Assembly: GCF_023701695.1 (NCBI RefSeq)
Contig: NZ_JAJOZC010000001.1
Coordinates: 6,571,894-6,635,893 of the forward strand
Length of the DNA: 64,000 nt
From: Streptomyces sp. RKAG290
GTDB taxonomy: Bacteria > Actinomycetota > Actinomycetes > Streptomycetales > Streptomycetaceae
Direction of reading: 5' to 3'
Under the pieces are notes generated by a model. The model was not told where the DNA came from, ran no database searches, and was given only the letters and a program-made list of their open reading frames with translations. The translations under genes and the position numbers were made by a program. This document shows, in pieces, positions 1 to 8,402 of the stretch; the stretch's first letter is position 1, and each line of letters starts with the position of its first letter.

Positions 1-555
1 GTGCGCACCCTGGAGCTGGAACCCGAGGCAGGGATCCGGGCCGTGCTCAGAGGCGACCTGGATGTCGCGGTGGTGCTGGACTGGAGCAACAAGCGGCTGC
101 CGGTGCCGGGCGGCCTGGCAACCGCGGAACTGCTCGACGACGCCCCGGACGTCGCGATGCCGGCCGGGCATCCGCTTGCGGACCGGGCCGAGGTGGAGTT
201 GGAGGACTTCGCCGACGACGACTGGGTGTCCTGGCCCGAGGGTGAGTTCTGTTACGACTGGCTGATGTTCACGCTGCGCTCCAAGGGCATCGAGCCGCGC
301 ATCGCGCACCTCGCGGGTGAGCATCACACGCAACTCGCTCTGATCGCGGCCGGAATGGGCGTCTGTGTGGCGCCGCGACTGGGGCGCGGACCGGTGCCCG
401 ACGGGGTGCGGCTGGTGCCCGTACGGCAGAAGATGAGGCGTCACATCCACGCCGTGTGGCGGGCGGACGCGGACCGGCGTCCCTCGATCAGGGCCGCGGT
501 CGCGGCGCTGCGGGAGGCCGGGCGGGAGCTGGACGAGCCGGTCGGGAAGGGCTGA
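1..555 (+). CDS. LysR-family transcriptional regulator, C-terminal part
   Basis: The reading frame is open from base 1, so the N-terminal winged-helix DNA-binding domain lies outside the window and the GTG at base 1 is probably not the real start. The visible 184 residues read like the periplasmic-binding-like effector domain of LysR regulators: an early RGDLDVAVVLDW strand, a central DWVSWPEG segment, then LIAAGMGVCVAPRLG followed by a V-R-L-V-P-V strand, the usual end of the second subdomain. It would regulate transcription in response to a small ligand. Nothing links it to the peptide cluster. It is convergent with the next gene with only a 43-base gap. Confidence 0.75.
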   Translation: MRTLELEPEAGIRAVLRGDLDVAVVLDWSNKRLPVPGGLATAELLDDAPDVAMPAGHPLADRAEVELEDFADDDWVSWPEGEFCYDWLMFTLRSKGIEPRIAHLAGEHHTQLALIAAGMGVCVAPRLGRGPVPDGVRLVPVRQKMRRHIHAVWRADADRRPSIRAAVAALREAGRELDEPVGKG

Positions 556-598
556 GGGCTCTCCCGCAACCGAACCGGACGCAGCACCTGACGACGCG

Positions 599-1078
599 CT
601 ACCGGCCGCCGGACAGGCCGGCGAGCTTGCCGAAGTCCCAGGAGGTGACGGCCTCCGGAGTGAGCCGCAGCCACGCGTGCCGGCCGTCGTGCGGCATCGT
701 CTCCATGCCGAAGTACTTCGCCGCGAAGAGCTGCTCGGGGACGGCGAGTTCGGGGCAGGCCTCGCCGGTGCGCGGTGCCTCTCCGACGAACACCGCCTCG
801 CCGGAGAGCTCGATGCCGCGCAGTTCCCCGTACTCCACCCCGTCGTCCACCACCACGGCGATCTTCGGGTCGTGGCTCAGCTGCGACCAGCGCAGGCTCC
901 GGGTGATCGAGTAGATCCACAGCGAGGTGCCGTCCCAGCAGAACCAGAGCGCCCCGATGTGCGGGCGGCCGTCCGCACCGACGGTGGCGACCCGGCAGGT
1001 GCGCTGTTCGGCGAGGTAGGTGTCGCGTTCCTCGTCCGTCATCATGATGCGGCGGCCGCGTCGCTGAATGACTGCCAT
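599..1078 (-). CDS. Pyridoxamine 5'-phosphate oxidase-fold (PPOX) flavoprotein
   Basis: A 159-residue protein with the split-barrel flavin fold of the PPOX/F420-dependent family. It has the typical start (TDEERDTYLAEQRTCRVATV), a GRPHIGALWFCWDG strand pair, SLRWSQLSHDPKIAVVVDDG for flavin phosphate contact, and the late ELRGIELSGEAVFV strand. Members bind FMN or F420 and reduce small molecules; the substrate cannot be told from sequence. The ATG at 1078 has a purine-rich stretch (AGGGGG) upstream. The protein is soluble with no signal peptide, and is probably a housekeeping neighbour of the cluster. Confidence 0.75.
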   Translation of the reverse strand: MAVIQRRGRRIMMTDEERDTYLAEQRTCRVATVGADGRPHIGALWFCWDGTSLWIYSITRSLRWSQLSHDPKIAVVVDDGVEYGELRGIELSGEAVFVGEAPRTGEACPELAVPEQLFAAKYFGMETMPHDGRHAWLRLTPEAVTSWDFGKLAGLSGGR

Positions 1079-1190
1079 GGGAAGCCCCCTGCTGATAGCT
1101 GACTAGGTGTCAGGAATCATGGAGCCTCTTCCCTCATCGCGCAATGGAGGTTAGCCTCGCGCGCCCGTTCCGTCACCGAGAGGGGCAGCC

Positions 1191-1844
1191 GTGCCGGTAA
1201 GGGAACAGCTCGCCGAGCAGATCGATCCGGCCACCACAGTCCTGCTGACGGTGGAATGCCAGCAGGGGGTGGTGGGGCCCGCCAGCGCGCTGCCGGAACT
1301 CGCGAAGGAGGCCAGGTCCTCGGGCGCGCTGCACAACGTGGCCCGGCTGGTCGCCGCCGCCCATGAGGCCGGGGTCCAGGTACTGCACGCGGTGGCCGAA
1401 CGCCGCCCCGACGGACGCGGCGCCAACCACAACGCCCGCCTCTTCCGCGCCGCAGGGCGGCTGCCCGTGCAGCAGCACTCCGGGACCACGGCCGTACGGA
1501 TCGCCGAGCCGATCGAGGTGGCGGACGAGGACCTCGTCGTCCGCAGGCTGCACGGACTCTCGCCCCTCGCGGGCACGGACGTGGACGCGCTGCTGCGCAA
1601 CCTCGGCTGTCGCACTCTCGTCGTCACCGGCGTATCGGCCAACGTGGCCGTTCCCAACGCGGTGTTCGACGCGGTGAACCTCGGCTACACGGCGGTGGTG
1701 CCGTCCGACGCCATCGCGGGGGTGCCTGCCGACTACACCCCCGCCATGATCCGCAACACCCTCGCCCTGGTCGCCACCGTCGCGACCACGGACGACGTGC
1801 TGGGCTGCTGGCTACGAGCCGGAACCGGCCAGCCCCGCGGGTGA
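1191..1844 (+). CDS. Isochorismatase-family cysteine hydrolase
   Basis: A 217-residue alpha/beta hydrolase of the isochorismatase/nicotinamidase family. An N-terminal TTVLLTVECQQGVVG strand carries an acidic residue where the family has its catalytic Asp (here Glu, in VECQ). A mid-protein VVRRLHGLSPLAGTDVDALLRNLG segment precedes LVVTGVSANVAV. In that last motif the usual nucleophilic Cys (VTGVCTNVCV in relatives) is Ser in VSANVAV. With both the Asp and the Cys altered, classical hydrolysis is doubtful. The GTG start at 1191 follows AGAGGGG five bases upstream. It is convergent with the Rieske gene, 23 bases apart. Confidence 0.7.
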   Translation: MPVREQLAEQIDPATTVLLTVECQQGVVGPASALPELAKEARSSGALHNVARLVAAAHEAGVQVLHAVAERRPDGRGANHNARLFRAAGRLPVQQHSGTTAVRIAEPIEVADEDLVVRRLHGLSPLAGTDVDALLRNLGCRTLVVTGVSANVAVPNAVFDAVNLGYTAVVPSDAIAGVPADYTPAMIRNTLALVATVATTDDVLGCWLRAGTGQPRG

Positions 1845-1867
1845 CGGCGGCGGTCGGGCGACCGTCC

Positions 1868-2329
1868 CTAGGACGCCAGGCTGATCGAGTCGCCCTGCAC
1901 CTCGATCGGGGTGGCGGGCAGCGGCTCGGTGGCGGGTCCCGCCTTCACGCCGCCCGTCGCCACGTCGAACTTGCTGCCGTGACAAGGGCAGTTGATGGTG
2001 CCGTCCGCGACGCTCGACACCGCGCAGCCCATGTGTGTGCACTTGGACGAGAACGCCTTGAACTCACCGGCCGCGGGCTGCGTGACCACGACGCCCTGCT
2101 CCTTGAAGATCTTGCCGCCGCCCTCCGGGATGTCGGCGGTCTTCGCGAGGACCGCGCCCCCGGCCCCGGCGCCGGCCCCGCCCTCTCCCGCCTGCTTGAC
2201 GGTGCCGGAACCGGTGGCCTCCTTCGAGCCGCCGCACGCGGTGAGTACGGCAGCCACCGAGGCGGCGCCGGCCGCGGTGACGACGGTCCGGCGTCCGAGG
2301 CGGGCCTCGTGGTCCTGCGATGCGCTCAT
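1868..2329 (-). CDS. Exported Rieske [2Fe-2S] lipoprotein
   Basis: A 153-residue protein. The N-terminus has a twin-arginine signal (LGRRTVVTAAG), a hydrophobic stretch and a lipobox ending LTAC, so it is probably Tat-exported and lipid-anchored. A Gly/Ala-rich linker leads to the Rieske domain, whose ligands are visible as CTHMGC and CPCHGS. Such proteins act in extracytoplasmic electron transfer. The frame is open further upstream, but the ATG at 2329 is preferred: it has GGAAGGG upstream and puts the signal peptide at the N-terminus. The gene lies just downstream of the S9 peptidase on the same strand. Confidence 0.85.
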   Translation of the reverse strand: MSASQDHEARLGRRTVVTAAGAASVAAVLTACGGSKEATGSGTVKQAGEGGAGAGAGGAVLAKTADIPEGGGKIFKEQGVVVTQPAAGEFKAFSSKCTHMGCAVSSVADGTINCPCHGSKFDVATGGVKAGPATEPLPATPIEVQGDSISLAS

Positions 2330-2402
2330 GCTGGCTTTCCCTTCCACGGTGAACTTGGCTCCGACGCTTCGTCCAGGGGTACGCGCAGCCGGCACCCCGT
2401 GT

Positions 2403-4568
2403 TCAAAGCCCGAGGGACTTCCTCAGGAAATCCCGCTCCAGCAGCAACAGACTGCTCGCCGTCGCCTCCTGGCTGACCAGATGGCCGGCGCCCGACAGCG
2501 GCAGCACCGTATGCGGCCGGCCTGCGGCCAGCAGCGCCGCGGAGAACCGCAACGTGTGGGCCACAACCACATTGTCATCGGCAAGACCGTGCACCAGCAT
2601 GAGCGGCCGGGTCAGGGCCGCGGCCTCGTCCAGCAGGGAATTGCGGGTGTAGTTCCCCGGCAGGACGTCCGGGTGGCCCAGGAAGCGTTCCTCCCAATGG
2701 GTGTCGTAGAGCCGCCGGTCGGCCGGTGCCGCACCCGCGACCGCGGCGTGGAAGACCTCCGGATGACGGAGCACGGCGGCCGCCGCCAGATACCCGCTGA
2801 ACGACCAGCCGCGCATCGCCACCCGCGTCAGGTCCAGGTCGGGGTGGAGCGCCGCCGCCTCGCGCAACGCATCGATCTGGTCCTCCAGCACGGCCGTCAG
2901 GCGGTCGCCGTGCACCGACTTCTCCCAGGCCTCACCGCGCCCCGGCGTACCCCGCCCGTCGGTCACCAGCACCGCGAAGCCCTGCTCGGCGAACCACTGA
3001 GCCACCGCGACCCACCACGTGCGCACCTTCAGCACGACCTGCATGCCGTGGCCGGCGTACGGGCTGAGCAGCACCGGCAGCGGACCGTCGCCCGGCCGGT
3101 GCCACGACGGCAGGTAGAGCCTGCTGCGCAGTTGCCGCGTGCCGAGGCGCAGGGCCAGTGGCCGCGGGGTCACGAGCGGTTCCTCCGCCAGGACCGCGAT
3201 CCGGCCCACCGCGGCCCCGGACCGCAGGACCGTCACGCTGTGGCCGTCCGGGGTCCTGCTGTCGAGCACCACCGTCGGTCCGCCGACCGAGGCCGTGTGC
3301 ACACCGGGTGCGCTGCTGACGCGGACGAATCCGTCCCCGGGCGCGCCGACGTCGCAGGACCAGAGGTGGATCTCGGTCGGCTCCTCACTCGCGGTGAAGT
3401 AGACCCGCCCGCCCGCCGCGCCGACCACCTCGCGGACCTCCAGACCGGGCGGCGTCGGAGTGCCGCCGATGTCCAGGCCCTGGGTGTCGCCGCCCGGGCG
3501 GGCGGGGACGACGAGCGCCCCCGAGGCCAGACGCAGCGGCGTGCCGGGCCGCAGTGCGACCCAGGCGCCGTCGTGGGCGCGGCTCGACGTCACGGTCGCG
3601 CCCGACACCTCGTCCACCTCCAGCACGTGGACCGACCGCTGGTCACGCGTCTGTACCGAGACCAGCGGCCCCCGGCCGTCCCAGTCCGCCGACACGACGT
3701 ACTCGAACGCCGGGTCCGTCCAGGCGGCCTCGGGGTGCTCCGCGCCGGCGGCTCCGGGCAGCCGGACATCGGTCGCTTCCCCCGACACCCGCACCAGACG
3801 CAGTGACACCTTCGCGTTCGGGGTGCCGGCGGCCGGATACGCCACCACGCGGGGCGGCCGCTCCGGGTGGGCGGGATCGCTGAGGTACCGGCGCCGGACC
3901 CCGGCGGTGTCGGTCCGGGCCACCAGCAGCGCATCGCTCCGCGGCGACCACCAGTAGCCGCGCGAGCGCCCGATCGACTCCTGCGAGACGTAGTCGGACA
4001 GCCCGTACGTGACGTGCTCGCCCTCCGGTGCGGCGAGCGTGCGGTCATCGCTGCCGTCTGCCCGTACGGTCCGCAGTGCGCCGCTGGACACGTACGCGAT
4101 TCTGGAGCCGTCGGGGGAGGGGCGCGGGTCGACGACGGGTCCGGCCGTGGCGATCCGGCGCGGGGCCCCGCCATCGGTGCGCACCACCCAGAGCGTGCCC
4201 TGCAGCGCGAAGGCCACGAGTACCGCCGGTCCGTCCGTGGCGTAGGAGACCACGCCCGACGAGGTCTCCCGGGCCCGCTCCCGCCGGGCCCGCTCCTGCG
4301 GCGGCACCTCGCCCGGCGCGTCGTCCGCGAAGGCGGGAGCGAGTGGATCGGCGAGCACCCGCTCCGCGCCGTTCTCGTACAGCCAGAGCCGGCTCACCGG
4401 GTCGGTGCCCGAGGTGCCCCGTACGAAGAGCACCCGCTCGCCGTCCGGGGACACGGTGAACTGCCGGGGCACCCCGAGCGAGAACCGCCGGGTGCGGGCG
4501 AACTGGAGAGGGAACCGCTCGGCGGCGGTCGCACGGGCATCGGCCGGTCCATGGAAGGGGGGAATCAT
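2403..4568 (-). CDS. S9-family serine peptidase (dipeptidyl-peptidase IV-like)
   Basis: A 721-residue prolyl-oligopeptidase-family enzyme. Roughly the first 450 residues form a beta-propeller with repeated blades (for example the PRPSPDGSRIAYV type). The C-terminal alpha/beta hydrolase domain carries the nucleophile in MRGWSFSGYLA, an Asp in HGLADDNV and a His in GAGH. That order matches the S9 catalytic triad. It cleaves short peptides, probably after Pro or Ala. No signal peptide is seen, so it is likely cytoplasmic. The ATG at 4568 has a poor ribosome-binding site, so the exact start is uncertain. It is divergent from the next gene. Confidence 0.88.
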   Translation of the reverse strand: MIPPFHGPADARATAAERFPLQFARTRRFSLGVPRQFTVSPDGERVLFVRGTSGTDPVSRLWLYENGAERVLADPLAPAFADDAPGEVPPQERARRERARETSSGVVSYATDGPAVLVAFALQGTLWVVRTDGGAPRRIATAGPVVDPRPSPDGSRIAYVSSGALRTVRADGSDDRTLAAPEGEHVTYGLSDYVSQESIGRSRGYWWSPRSDALLVARTDTAGVRRRYLSDPAHPERPPRVVAYPAAGTPNAKVSLRLVRVSGEATDVRLPGAAGAEHPEAAWTDPAFEYVVSADWDGRGPLVSVQTRDQRSVHVLEVDEVSGATVTSSRAHDGAWVALRPGTPLRLASGALVVPARPGGDTQGLDIGGTPTPPGLEVREVVGAAGGRVYFTASEEPTEIHLWSCDVGAPGDGFVRVSSAPGVHTASVGGPTVVLDSRTPDGHSVTVLRSGAAVGRIAVLAEEPLVTPRPLALRLGTRQLRSRLYLPSWHRPGDGPLPVLLSPYAGHGMQVVLKVRTWWVAVAQWFAEQGFAVLVTDGRGTPGRGEAWEKSVHGDRLTAVLEDQIDALREAAALHPDLDLTRVAMRGWSFSGYLAAAAVLRHPEVFHAAVAGAAPADRRLYDTHWEERFLGHPDVLPGNYTRNSLLDEAAALTRPLMLVHGLADDNVVVAHTLRFSAALLAAGRPHTVLPLSGAGHLVSQEATASSLLLLERDFLRKSLGL

Positions 4569-4730
4569 GGCGACACCATGACAGGTCGAAATCCACTCGA
4601 TCCATCACAGTCCGACCCCCTATGCTGTCGGGTTCGCCGCCGAAGATGCCGCCGCAACTGCCCCTTGCGGCGGGAGCCGGACCCTACCGTCAACTCCTGT
4701 AAGCCGTAGCTGACTTCATGGAGGACTGGA
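4569..4730. promoter_or_regulatory. Divergent intergenic region
   Basis: A 162-base gap between the minus-strand S9 peptidase and the plus-strand small secreted peptide. Promoters for both must lie here, but I cannot assign -10 and -35 boxes with confidence. A purine-rich GGAGGAC lies just before the ATG at 4731. Confidence 0.4.
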
Positions 4731-4964
4731 ATGAACAACAGCATTCGCACCGCGGCCGCTGCCGCAGCTCTCGTCGCCGGCCTCGTCACGGTGGGCGGTA
4801 CCACCAACGCCGCTGCCGCCGAGCGCCCGGACCGGATCACCACCCAGGAGCAGCTCGCGAAGAGCATCGCGCAGGCGGTCGCTGCCGAGCAGCAGAAGGG
4901 CGCCGTCACCGACGGGGTCATCGGCGGCATAGTCGTCAGCACGGTCGCCGCAAGTTCCTGCTGA
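4731..4964 (+). CDS. Small secreted peptide, 77 aa
   Basis: A short protein with a clear Sec signal: MNNSIR, a long Ala/Val/Leu-rich core, and a likely signal-peptidase site near NAAAA-ER. The mature part is only about 45-50 residues: an amphipathic Gln/Lys/Ala-rich helix (TTQEQLAKSIAQAV), then a small hydrophobic glycine-bearing stretch ending in SSC. I do not recognise the family. The single Cys as the very last residue is unusual and could be a processing or cross-linking site. A good GGAGG site sits upstream. The eight-cysteine protein gene follows after 19 bases, suggesting co-transcription. Confidence 0.65.
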   Translation: MNNSIRTAAAAAALVAGLVTVGGTTNAAAAERPDRITTQEQLAKSIAQAVAAEQQKGAVTDGVIGGIVVSTVAASSC

Positions 4965-4983
4965 CGAATCGGAGGTGAGCACC

Positions 4984-5472
4984 GTGGACAGCACTGCGGA
5001 CCTTGCCCGGGACGGGCAGGAAAGTCCTCTCAGATGGTGTCCGAGCGGTGATGTGAGCCGCCCGGAGACCGTGGTACTCGGCGTGCGGTCCGGGGAGCGT
5101 GACCAGGTCGTCTACCTGGCCGAACCCGTACCCGCCGCCGCCGTTCTCGGTAGTATCCCGGAGGGGATAGCCCCCAACCGGGTGCTCCGGTTCGCCTCGC
5201 ACTGCGTGTCGGACTGCGCGAACCGGGTCGGCGAGGCCTGCGGGCTGATCGAACGCATCACGACCGTGCCGGCGGAGCCCGGACCGGCCGCAGTACCACG
5301 GTGCCACCTCCGCCCGCACTGCAAGTGGTGGAACCAGGTCGGTGTCGAGGCCTGCCACCGCTGTCCCGCCGTCACGACGCTGGAACCCCGCGACGACGAA
5401 CTCGCCGTTCTCGTCGCGGACCCGGCGACCACCCGTGAGCAACTGGAGGACTGGATCGCCGCCGCGCCGTGA
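4984..5472 (+). CDS. Eight-cysteine protein of unknown function, putative metal or Fe-S binder
   Basis: About 162 residues. After an early RWCP, the remaining cysteines fall in two clusters: C-x3-C-x7-C (HCVSDCANRVGEAC) and C-x5-C-x10-C-x2-C (from RCHLRPHC to CHRC). The spacing suggests an Fe-S cluster or zinc sites; this is inference. The C-terminus is acidic (REQLEDWIAAAP). The frame opens with a GTG at 4975, but the GTG at 4984 is better because GGAGG at 4971-4975 then lies eight bases upstream. It sits between the secreted 77-aa peptide and the type II thioesterase, probably in one operon. No named family recognised. Confidence 0.65.
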   Translation: MDSTADLARDGQESPLRWCPSGDVSRPETVVLGVRSGERDQVVYLAEPVPAAAVLGSIPEGIAPNRVLRFASHCVSDCANRVGEACGLIERITTVPAEPGPAAVPRCHLRPHCKWWNQVGVEACHRCPAVTTLEPRDDELAVLVADPATTREQLEDWIAAAP

Positions 5473-5532
5473 GCGGGGACCGTTCACGGCGCCGGTCACC
5501 GACCGGACCGAGAGCACGAGAGAAGGGATGCC

Positions 5533-6285
5533 GTGGACAACTGGATACGGTGCTACCGCCCGGACCCCGACGCCGGAGCGCAGCTGCTGTGCTTCCCGCA
5601 CGCAGGTGGATCGGCCAGTGGCTACCATCCGCTGTCGACCAGGGTCGCGGGAACGGCGGAAGCACTGGTCGTGCAGTATCCCGGGCGGCACGACCGCATC
5701 GCCGAGCCGTTCTCCGAACGGCTCGGTGATGTCGTGGACGCCGCCCTGGCCTCGCTCCCGCCGAGCGGGGGCCGGCCGCTGATGCTGTTCGGCCACAGCA
5801 TGGGAGCGATCCTGGCGTTCGAGACCGCGCGGCGGCTCGCCGCCGAAGGGCGGCCGCCCGCGGCGCTGTTCGTCTCGGGCAGCGAGGCCCCGTCGCTGCC
5901 GCGGAAGGCGCGGCTGCCCGACCCGCCCCGCGACGAGGACCTGATCGGGGAGATGCGGCTGCTGTCCGGCACGGACGACGAGCTGCTGAACCATCCCGAG
6001 ATACTCCAGCTCGCGCTGCCACCGTTGCGCGCCGACTACGCCATGCTCTTCGCCCGCAGCTACGTCCCCGGTCCGCCGCTGCACTGCCCGGTCGTCGCGC
6101 TGACCGGCGACAGCGACCCGCGGGTCTCCCTCGAAGGTGTCCAGGCGTGGGAGCGGGAGACCGACGGTCCCTTCGAACGGCATGTACTGCCGGGCGGCCA
6201 CTTCTTCCTGAGTGAGCACCTGACCTATGTCGCGGAGCTCGTCGCCGCGTACGTACCCGGGCGCGCGGCCCGCACGGTCGTCTGA
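5533..6285 (+). CDS. Type II thioesterase
   Basis: A 250-residue alpha/beta hydrolase of the external thioesterase family that clears mis-primed or stalled carrier proteins on NRPS/PKS lines. The diagnostic blocks are present: LLCFPHAGGSASGY, VVQYPGRHDR, the nucleophile in GHSMGA, a D-S-D-P acid loop (LTGDSDPRV) and the catalytic His in LPGGHFFL. Length matches the family. The GTG start at 5533 has AGAAGGG upstream. It is the last gene of its small operon before a strong terminator, facing the tail of the minus-strand NRPS operon. It probably edits that line and perhaps the plus-strand one. Confidence 0.93.
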   Translation: MDNWIRCYRPDPDAGAQLLCFPHAGGSASGYHPLSTRVAGTAEALVVQYPGRHDRIAEPFSERLGDVVDAALASLPPSGGRPLMLFGHSMGAILAFETARRLAAEGRPPAALFVSGSEAPSLPRKARLPDPPRDEDLIGEMRLLSGTDDELLNHPEILQLALPPLRADYAMLFARSYVPGPPLHCPVVALTGDSDPRVSLEGVQAWERETDGPFERHVLPGGHFFLSEHLTYVAELVAAYVPGRAARTVV

Positions 6286-6299
6286 CACCGCGCACCACG

Positions 6300-6360
6300 C
6301 ACCGCACAGGGCTTGGGCCCCGACCCCCTTCCGGGGGCGGGGCCCAAGCCCTGTGCGGTG
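6300..6360. terminator. Two-way hairpin terminator
   Basis: A perfect 23-bp inverted repeat (6300-6322 with 6338-6360), extended after one bulged A by five more C-G pairs and closed by a TTCC loop. The stem thus runs to about 28 pairs. It lies between the thioesterase stop (+) and the KS-ACP stop (-), so it can end both operons. It also marks the left border of the large NRPS operon. Confidence 0.93.
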
Positions 6361-6365
6361 CTCAC

Positions 6366-8402
6366 TCACTCCGCCTCGAACTCCGCGAGCAGGGCGTCGA
6401 GGGAGTCGTCACCGTCGCGCACCGCGATGATCCGACGGGCCATCTCGTGCAGCGTCAGCTGCTCCAGGAACAGTGTGATGGGGACGTCGAGGTCGAAGTC
6501 GTCCCGGAGGCAGCCGACCAGGTGGACGGCGGTCAGGGAGTCGCCGCCGGCCGCGAAGTACGTCATCTCCGGGTCGTCGGCGTCCGCCAGGCCCAGGGCC
6601 TCGGCGAGCAGCGCGCGGATGTCCTGCTCCAGGCCGGCCGAAGGGCCGCTCCGCTCCGGCTCCCCGCCGGCCGCGCGGGGCACCAGGCGGTACGCGCCGT
6701 GGCTCTCGCCGGCGAAGGGGTAGGACGGCAGCGCCGCCCGCCGGCCGCCGCGCTCCCACAGCACCGGCTCACCCGCGAGCCAGGCCTCGCCGAGCGGGTC
6801 GGGCCCGCCGGCGTCCACCGCACCGCCCGAGGCCGGCCCGGCGAGCAGCTCGGCCGCCTCCGCCCGGCTCCCGGCCCGCACATAGCCGCGTACGGCCATC
6901 GGTGCACGGCCCAGGAACAAGGTGTACGCAGTGTCGGCGAGGGACGGGGCCTCGTCGCCCCGCAGCGCCTGTGCCAGCCGGCCGGCCACGGCGGCGAGGT
7001 CCTCCGGGGTGCGGGCGGACAGCAGCAGGACCTCCGGTGTCGACGGGCCGTCCGGTGCCTCGGCAGCGGTGCGCCGGGGCGCCTCCTCCAGGACCACGTG
7101 CACGTTGGTGCCGCCGATGCCCACCGAGCTCACCCCGGCCCGCCTGCGGCCGAGTTCCGGCTCCGGCCAGGACGTCGCCCGCTCGACGAGGTGGAACGGC
7201 GAGTCTTCGAAGCCGAGTTCGGGGTGCGGGCGGCCTGCGTCGGCGTTCGGCACCAGGGTCGCGTGCTCCAGCATGAGCACCGACTTGATCAGTGCGGCCA
7301 CACCCGCGGCGGCGTCCAGGTGGCCGATGTTCGACTTCACCGAGCCGATCCCGATCCGCCCGGTGCCCAGCGCTCCCTTGAACGCGGCGGTCGCCGCCGC
7401 CGCCTCGATGCGGTCACCGAGCGCGGTGGCCGTGCCGTGCGCCTCCAGGTACTGCGCGTCGGCCGGTTCGAGTCCGGCCGCGGCCCAGGCCTCCACGATC
7501 GCGGCGGTCTGCTGGTCGACCCCGGGCGCGGTGAACCCGACTTTCGTGGCCCCGTCGTTGGTCACCGCGCTGCCCCGGATGACCGCTCTGATCGGGTCGT
7601 TGTCGGCGAGCGCGTCGGACAGCCGGCGCAGCACGACCACACCCACCCCGTTGCCGGGGACGGTGCCGCCGGCCCGCTCGTCGAAGGGCCGGCAGCGGCC
7701 GTCCGGCGAGAAGATGCCCCCCTGGTGGTGGACGTAGCCCCGCTTGCCCGGCGTGTCCACGGCCACGCCGCCGGCCAGCGCGGTGTCGCACTCGCCGAGC
7801 AGCAGCGACTGCACGGCGAGGTGCACCGCCGTCAGCGACGTCGAGCAGGCGGTCTGCACGGTCAGGCTCGGACCCTCCAGGCCCAGCCGGTAGGAGACCC
7901 ACGGGGCGAGGAACTCGCGGTCGGTGAGGATGCGCACCTGAAGCGCCCCGATGGACGCGGCGAGCCGCGGGTCGGTCTGCGCCGCCAGCATGTGCTCGGT
8001 GACGCCGCCGCCGACGTACACGCCGGTACGCGCCGCCTTGTCCAGGGGATTGCGTCCGGCGTTCTCCAGCGCGGACCAGGCCGTCTGCAGGAGCAGCCGG
8101 TGCTGCGGGTCCAGGGCCGCCGCCTCGGTGCGGTTGAAGCCGAACAGCTCCGCGTCGAAGCGGTCCGCGTCCGCGAGATGCCCCTTGGACGGCACGTAGT
8201 CGCGGCCGCGCACCTCCTGCGGGTCGGCCCCGTCGGCGATCAGTTCCGCCTCGGTGAAATCGGTCACCGAGCAGAGCCCGCCGAGGAGGTTGCTCCAGTA
8301 GGTGTCCAGGTCGGGGGCGCCGGGGAAGCGGCCGCTCATCCCGACGACCGCGATCGCGGAGTCGGCTGCGAGGGGCTCGGCGGCGCTTGCGTTCTCGGTC
8401 AT
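6366..8402 (-). CDS. AT-less polyketide synthase: KS-ACP
   Basis: A 678-residue protein. The ketosynthase covers about residues 17-440 with the full triad: Cys186 in TACSTS, His322 in EAHGTAT and His361 in NIGH. The carrier domain is near 590-665 with Ser622 in AAGGDSL. Between them there is no acyltransferase. Residues about 455-575 are a KS-AT-type linker joined directly to a post-AT linker (LPSYPF), as if an AT had been cut out. The extender unit must come from an AT in trans, and none is visible in the window. The start overlaps the stop of the preceding NRPS gene (ATGA). It is the last gene of the minus-strand operon; no reductive domain is present. Confidence 0.92.
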   Translation of the reverse strand: MTENASAAEPLAADSAIAVVGMSGRFPGAPDLDTYWSNLLGGLCSVTDFTEAELIADGADPQEVRGRDYVPSKGHLADADRFDAELFGFNRTEAAALDPQHRLLLQTAWSALENAGRNPLDKAARTGVYVGGGVTEHMLAAQTDPRLAASIGALQVRILTDREFLAPWVSYRLGLEGPSLTVQTACSTSLTAVHLAVQSLLLGECDTALAGGVAVDTPGKRGYVHHQGGIFSPDGRCRPFDERAGGTVPGNGVGVVVLRRLSDALADNDPIRAVIRGSAVTNDGATKVGFTAPGVDQQTAAIVEAWAAAGLEPADAQYLEAHGTATALGDRIEAAAATAAFKGALGTGRIGIGSVKSNIGHLDAAAGVAALIKSVLMLEHATLVPNADAGRPHPELGFEDSPFHLVERATSWPEPELGRRRAGVSSVGIGGTNVHVVLEEAPRRTAAEAPDGPSTPEVLLLSARTPEDLAAVAGRLAQALRGDEAPSLADTAYTLFLGRAPMAVRGYVRAGSRAEAAELLAGPASGGAVDAGGPDPLGEAWLAGEPVLWERGGRRAALPSYPFAGESHGAYRLVPRAAGGEPERSGPSAGLEQDIRALLAEALGLADADDPEMTYFAAGGDSLTAVHLVGCLRDDFDLDVPITLFLEQLTLHEMARRIIAVRDGDDSLDALLAEFEAE

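Noticed and set aside
1992..3806. A 604-codon open frame opposite the S9 peptidase, and other very long open frames opposite NRPS genes
   Set aside because: They are shadows caused by high GC at the third codon position. Their translations are Arg/Pro/Gly/His-rich with no conserved domain, while the other strand encodes recognisable families.
5112..5432. Minus-strand frame opposite the eight-cysteine gene
   Set aside because: No ribosome-binding site and low-complexity Ser/Arg translation; the plus-strand frame has a good site and ordered cysteine spacing.
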